DNA of 7,722 bases, from positions 5,476-13,197 of the forward strand of contig DLFY01000272.1 of assembly GCA_002482415.1 (NCBI GenBank), written 5' to 3'. The notes below the pieces were generated by a model. The model saw nothing but the letters and a program-made list of their open reading frames with translations. It searched no databases and was not told the DNA's origin. Of this stretch, positions 6,088 through 7,722 are shown in pieces. Numbering within the stretch: the stretch's first letter is position 1; each line of letters starts with the position of its first letter. A program made the translations under genes and the position numbers. Source of the DNA: Phycisphaerales bacterium UBA7708. Lineage in GTDB: Bacteria > Planctomycetota > Phycisphaerae > Sedimentisphaerales > Anaerohalosphaeraceae.

Positions 6088-7542
6088 ATGAGTCAATCGG
6101 ATCATTCGTTGTCCCGCCGACAATTTCTTGCCGATAGCTGCAAAGTCTCCGCCGGAGTCCTGGCAGCCGGAGCGTTAGCCTCCTGTGCCGCACCCAAAAA
6201 GACCGCAGCAATCCCCACCCTCAAGCCCCTCGGAGCCAATGACCGCATTAACATCGCCGTCATTGGTGCCCGCAGCCGCGGCTGGGCCATCACCGGCGAC
6301 TGCATGGCTCTGCCGGGCATTCACCTCAAGGCTATCTGCGACGCCGACGGCAACGTCCTGGATAAGCGGGCCGCCGAAATCGAAAAGAAAAACGGCTATA
6401 AGCCCGATACCTATAAGGACATGCGCAAGATGTTTGAAGACCCGCAGATCGATGCGGTGCTGATTGGCACCCCCAATCACTGGCACGCCCTGGCAACCAT
6501 CTGGGCCTGTCAGGCCGGCAAGCATGTCTATGTCGAAAAGCCCGCCTGCCACAATGTCTTCGAAGGCCGCAAGATGGTCGAAGCCGCCCGCAAATACAAC
6601 CGGCTTGTCCAGGTCGGCTTCCAGAACCGCTCGATGCGCAGCGTCCGCAAGGCGATGGCCTTCCTCCACGAAGGCGGCATCGGCGATATCTACATGGCCC
6701 GCGGCCTGTGCTACAAACCCCGCGACCCCATCGGCACCTGCAAAGATGGCATCGGCACCGGCCCCGACTACACCTATTACGCCTTCAACAGCAAGGGCGA
6801 AAACTATACCGCCGAATACATGGCTAATGTCGATTACGACAAATGGACCGGCCCGGCACCGCTTCAGCCGTTCAATTACAACCGCTTCCATTACAACTGG
6901 CACTGGAACTATCTCTACGGCGGCGGCGACATCGCCAACCAGGGACCGCACCAGTTCGACGTGGCCCGCTGGGGACTCAACAAACAGGAACACCCCACGC
7001 GCATCAGCTCCTTCGGCACCCTGATGCCCATCAAGAGCGACCAGGACACCCCGCACACCCAGACGGCCAGCTTTGAATATGCCGACAAGGTAATGTTTGT
7101 TTTTGAAGTCCGCGGCTTGTACACCAACGAGGAAATGAATGTCGGCGTCGGCAATTTCTTCTACGGCTCCAAAGGCTGGATGTGGATTAACGGTACCAAA
7201 TGGGCGACTTTCTTCGGCCGCAAAAACGAACCCGGCCCGACTTCTGATGCACAGGAAGAAGATGCCGCAGCCGATCCGATGAATGTCGCCGGTGCCGGCG
7301 GCGGCGGACACATGGGCAACTTCGTTGCAGCCCTGCGTTCCGGCAAGGTCTCCGACCTGACCGCCGACATCGAACAGGGCTATATGTCCAGCGCCCTCCC
7401 GGCTTTGGCCAATATCTCCTATCGCGTCGGACGGACTATCAACTTTGACGGCAAAAAAGAACGCATCATCGACGATTCCGAGGCCGATAAACTGCTGACA
7501 CGCAAGTATCGCAAGCCCTACGTCGTCCCGAATGTGGTCTAA
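6088..7542 (+). CDS. Tat-exported lipoprotein Gfo/Idh/MocA-family oxidoreductase
   Basis: This encodes 484 residues. The ATG at 6088 is preceded by AAGGAG (6076-6081) at six bases. The upstream in-frame ATG at 6019 has no ribosome binding site. The N-terminus carries a twin-arginine motif (LSRRQFL, 8-14) and a very good lipobox (LASC, Cys33), so a folded, cofactor-loaded lipoprotein at the membrane is predicted. The NAD(P)-binding Rossmann domain begins INIAVIGARSRGWA (54-67). VYVEKP (147-152) holds the catalytic-type Lys151. GTPNHWHA (127-134) and GGGDIANQGPHQFDVARW (278-295), with His288 and Asp291, follow the family pattern. Relatives oxidise or reduce sugars, inositols or amino sugars. 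Export via Tat resembles glucose-fructose oxidoreductase, which carries tightly bound nucleotide out of the cytoplasm. The gene is divergent from the TIM-barrel operon and shares its promoter repeat. Codons are strongly C-rich at third positions, which suggests good expression. The substrate is unknown. Confidence 0.94.
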   Translation: MSQSDHSLSRRQFLADSCKVSAGVLAAGALASCAAPKKTAAIPTLKPLGANDRINIAVIGARSRGWAITGDCMALPGIHLKAICDADGNVLDKRAAEIEKKNGYKPDTYKDMRKMFEDPQIDAVLIGTPNHWHALATIWACQAGKHVYVEKPACHNVFEGRKMVEAARKYNRLVQVGFQNRSMRSVRKAMAFLHEGGIGDIYMARGLCYKPRDPIGTCKDGIGTGPDYTYYAFNSKGENYTAEYMANVDYDKWTGPAPLQPFNYNRFHYNWHWNYLYGGGDIANQGPHQFDVARWGLNKQEHPTRISSFGTLMPIKSDQDTPHTQTASFEYADKVMFVFEVRGLYTNEEMNVGVGNFFYGSKGWMWINGTKWATFFGRKNEPGPTSDAQEEDAAADPMNVAGAGGGGHMGNFVAALRSGKVSDLTADIEQGYMSSALPALANISYRVGRTINFDGKKERIIDDSEADKLLTRKYRKPYVVPNVV

Positions 7543-7555
7543 GTGAATAGTTCAG

Positions 7556-7588
7556 GCCGGCCGTACGACCTCGCACGGCCGGCTTTTT
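7556..7588 (+). terminator. Intrinsic terminator after the oxidoreductase gene
   Basis: GCCGGCCGT (7556-7564) pairs perfectly with ACGGCCGGC (7575-7583) around a ten-base loop, followed by five T residues (7584-7588). It lies 13 bases after the stop codon. It is a strong GC-rich rho-independent terminator on the + strand. Confidence 0.9.
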
Positions 7589-7612
7589 GTCCGCATTGAA
7601 GGTTGTTTACAT

Positions 7613-7625
7613 TGACAACTTGTCA
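7613..7625. repeat. Short perfect palindrome
   Basis: TGACAA, a central C, then TTGTCA: 6-bp arms around one base. It abuts and overlaps by one base the hairpin of the next repeat. The arms share the TTGACAA core with the inverted repeat at 5930-5984, but the spacing differs. It may be part of the repeat unit, an operator for a gene beyond the window, or chance. Confidence 0.45.
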
Positions 7626-7648
7626 TACCCGCGCAGGCGGGTATCCAG
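7622..7648. repeat. Dispersed palindromic repeat of the 'VIPAQAGIQ' type
   Basis: ATACCCGC (7625-7632) and GCGGGTAT (7637-7644) form a perfect 8-bp stem around GCAG, framed by GTC before and CCAG after. Bases 7622-7648, read from GTC, give the peptide VIPAQAGIQ. This is a familiar spurious translation of an intergenic repeat family scattered through many bacterial genomes. Only one copy is in the window. It behaves like a REP/MITE-type element, not a gene. Confidence 0.7.
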
Positions 7649-7659
7649 CAGTGACTTGC

Positions 7660-7722
7660 AGATTTTTATTTTTGTATTTCGTATTTTGAATTTGTTTAGA
7701 ATTTCGTTTTTAGAATTTAGAA
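7660..7722. repeat. AT-rich degenerate tandem repeat
   Basis: After the palindromic repeat the sequence becomes very T-rich. TTTTGAATTT (7684-7693), TTTAGAATTT (7696-7705) and TTTAGAATTT (7709-7718) recur every 12-13 bases, with TTTAGAA running to the window edge. No coding signal is seen. It may continue beyond the window. Confidence 0.5.

Noticed and set aside
6464..7024. A 186-codon + strand frame inside the oxidoreductase gene
   Set aside because: It is an out-of-frame translation of low complexity, rich in Thr, Ser, Pro and Ala, which reflects the C-rich wobble positions of the true frame.
6175..7311. A 378-codon open frame on the - strand opposite the Tat-exported oxidoreductase
   Set aside because: It is antisense to a well-supported gene with strong third-position C bias, which removes stop codons from the opposite strand. 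Its Val/Ala/Gly/Asp-rich translation is typical of such shadows.
7612..7617. TTGACA at 7612 as a promoter -35
   Set aside because: The positions 16-18 bases downstream are GC-rich hairpin sequence with no -10-like hexamer.
7622..7648. The hairpin repeat as a CRISPR unit or a small peptide gene
   Set aside because: There is only one copy and no spacers, and the VIPAQAGIQ peptide is a known spurious translation of a dispersed repeat.

Overview
The window looks like a carbohydrate-degradation locus from a planctomycete-type bacterium, most likely of the Phycisphaerae / Sedimentisphaerales kind. This placement is inferred. It rests on exported Gfo/Idh/MocA oxidoreductases with Tat signals, xylose-isomerase-like TIM barrels, a secreted GH43 glycosidase, and a first gene whose C-terminal architecture I associate with large planctomycete regulatory or surface proteins. 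No rRNA, tRNA or other phylogenetic marker is present to confirm it.

Layout: (1) 1-951, + strand, the 3' end of a large gene whose start lies outside the window. (2) 1019-1570, + strand, an unrecognised four-helix membrane protein, closed by a strong intrinsic terminator. (3) 1750-2694, + strand, a secreted GH43-family glycosidase. (4) 2732-4936, - strand, a two-domain protein joining a Gfo/Idh/MocA-type oxidoreductase to a sugar epimerase-like TIM barrel. (5) 5002-5865, - strand, a Tat-exported stand-alone TIM barrel, 65 bp upstream of the fusion gene and probably in the same operon. (6) 5866-6087, a divergent promoter region with a perfect 13-bp inverted repeat whose arms each carry a consensus TTGACA. 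(7) 6088-7542, + strand, a Tat-exported lipoprotein Gfo/Idh/MocA oxidoreductase, closed by an intrinsic terminator. (8) 7543-7722, non-coding: the terminator, a small palindrome, one copy of the widespread 'VIPAQAGIQ'-type palindromic repeat, and an AT-rich degenerate repeat.

Genes 4, 5 and 7 form a divergent three-gene module holding two oxidoreductase domains and two epimerase/isomerase/lyase-type TIM barrels, all predicted to be exported. The composition resembles oxidation-first sugar pathways (inositol catabolism, C-glycoside deglycosylation, 3-keto-glycoside degradation), in which a dehydrogenase makes a keto-sugar and a TIM-barrel enzyme epimerises, dehydrates or eliminates it. Here the steps would occur outside the cytoplasm, and one dehydrogenase is covalently joined to one barrel. 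The GH43 enzyme next door may release or trim the substrate. The fusion and the symmetric divergent promoter are the most unusual features. Substrate and chemistry cannot be read from the sequence.
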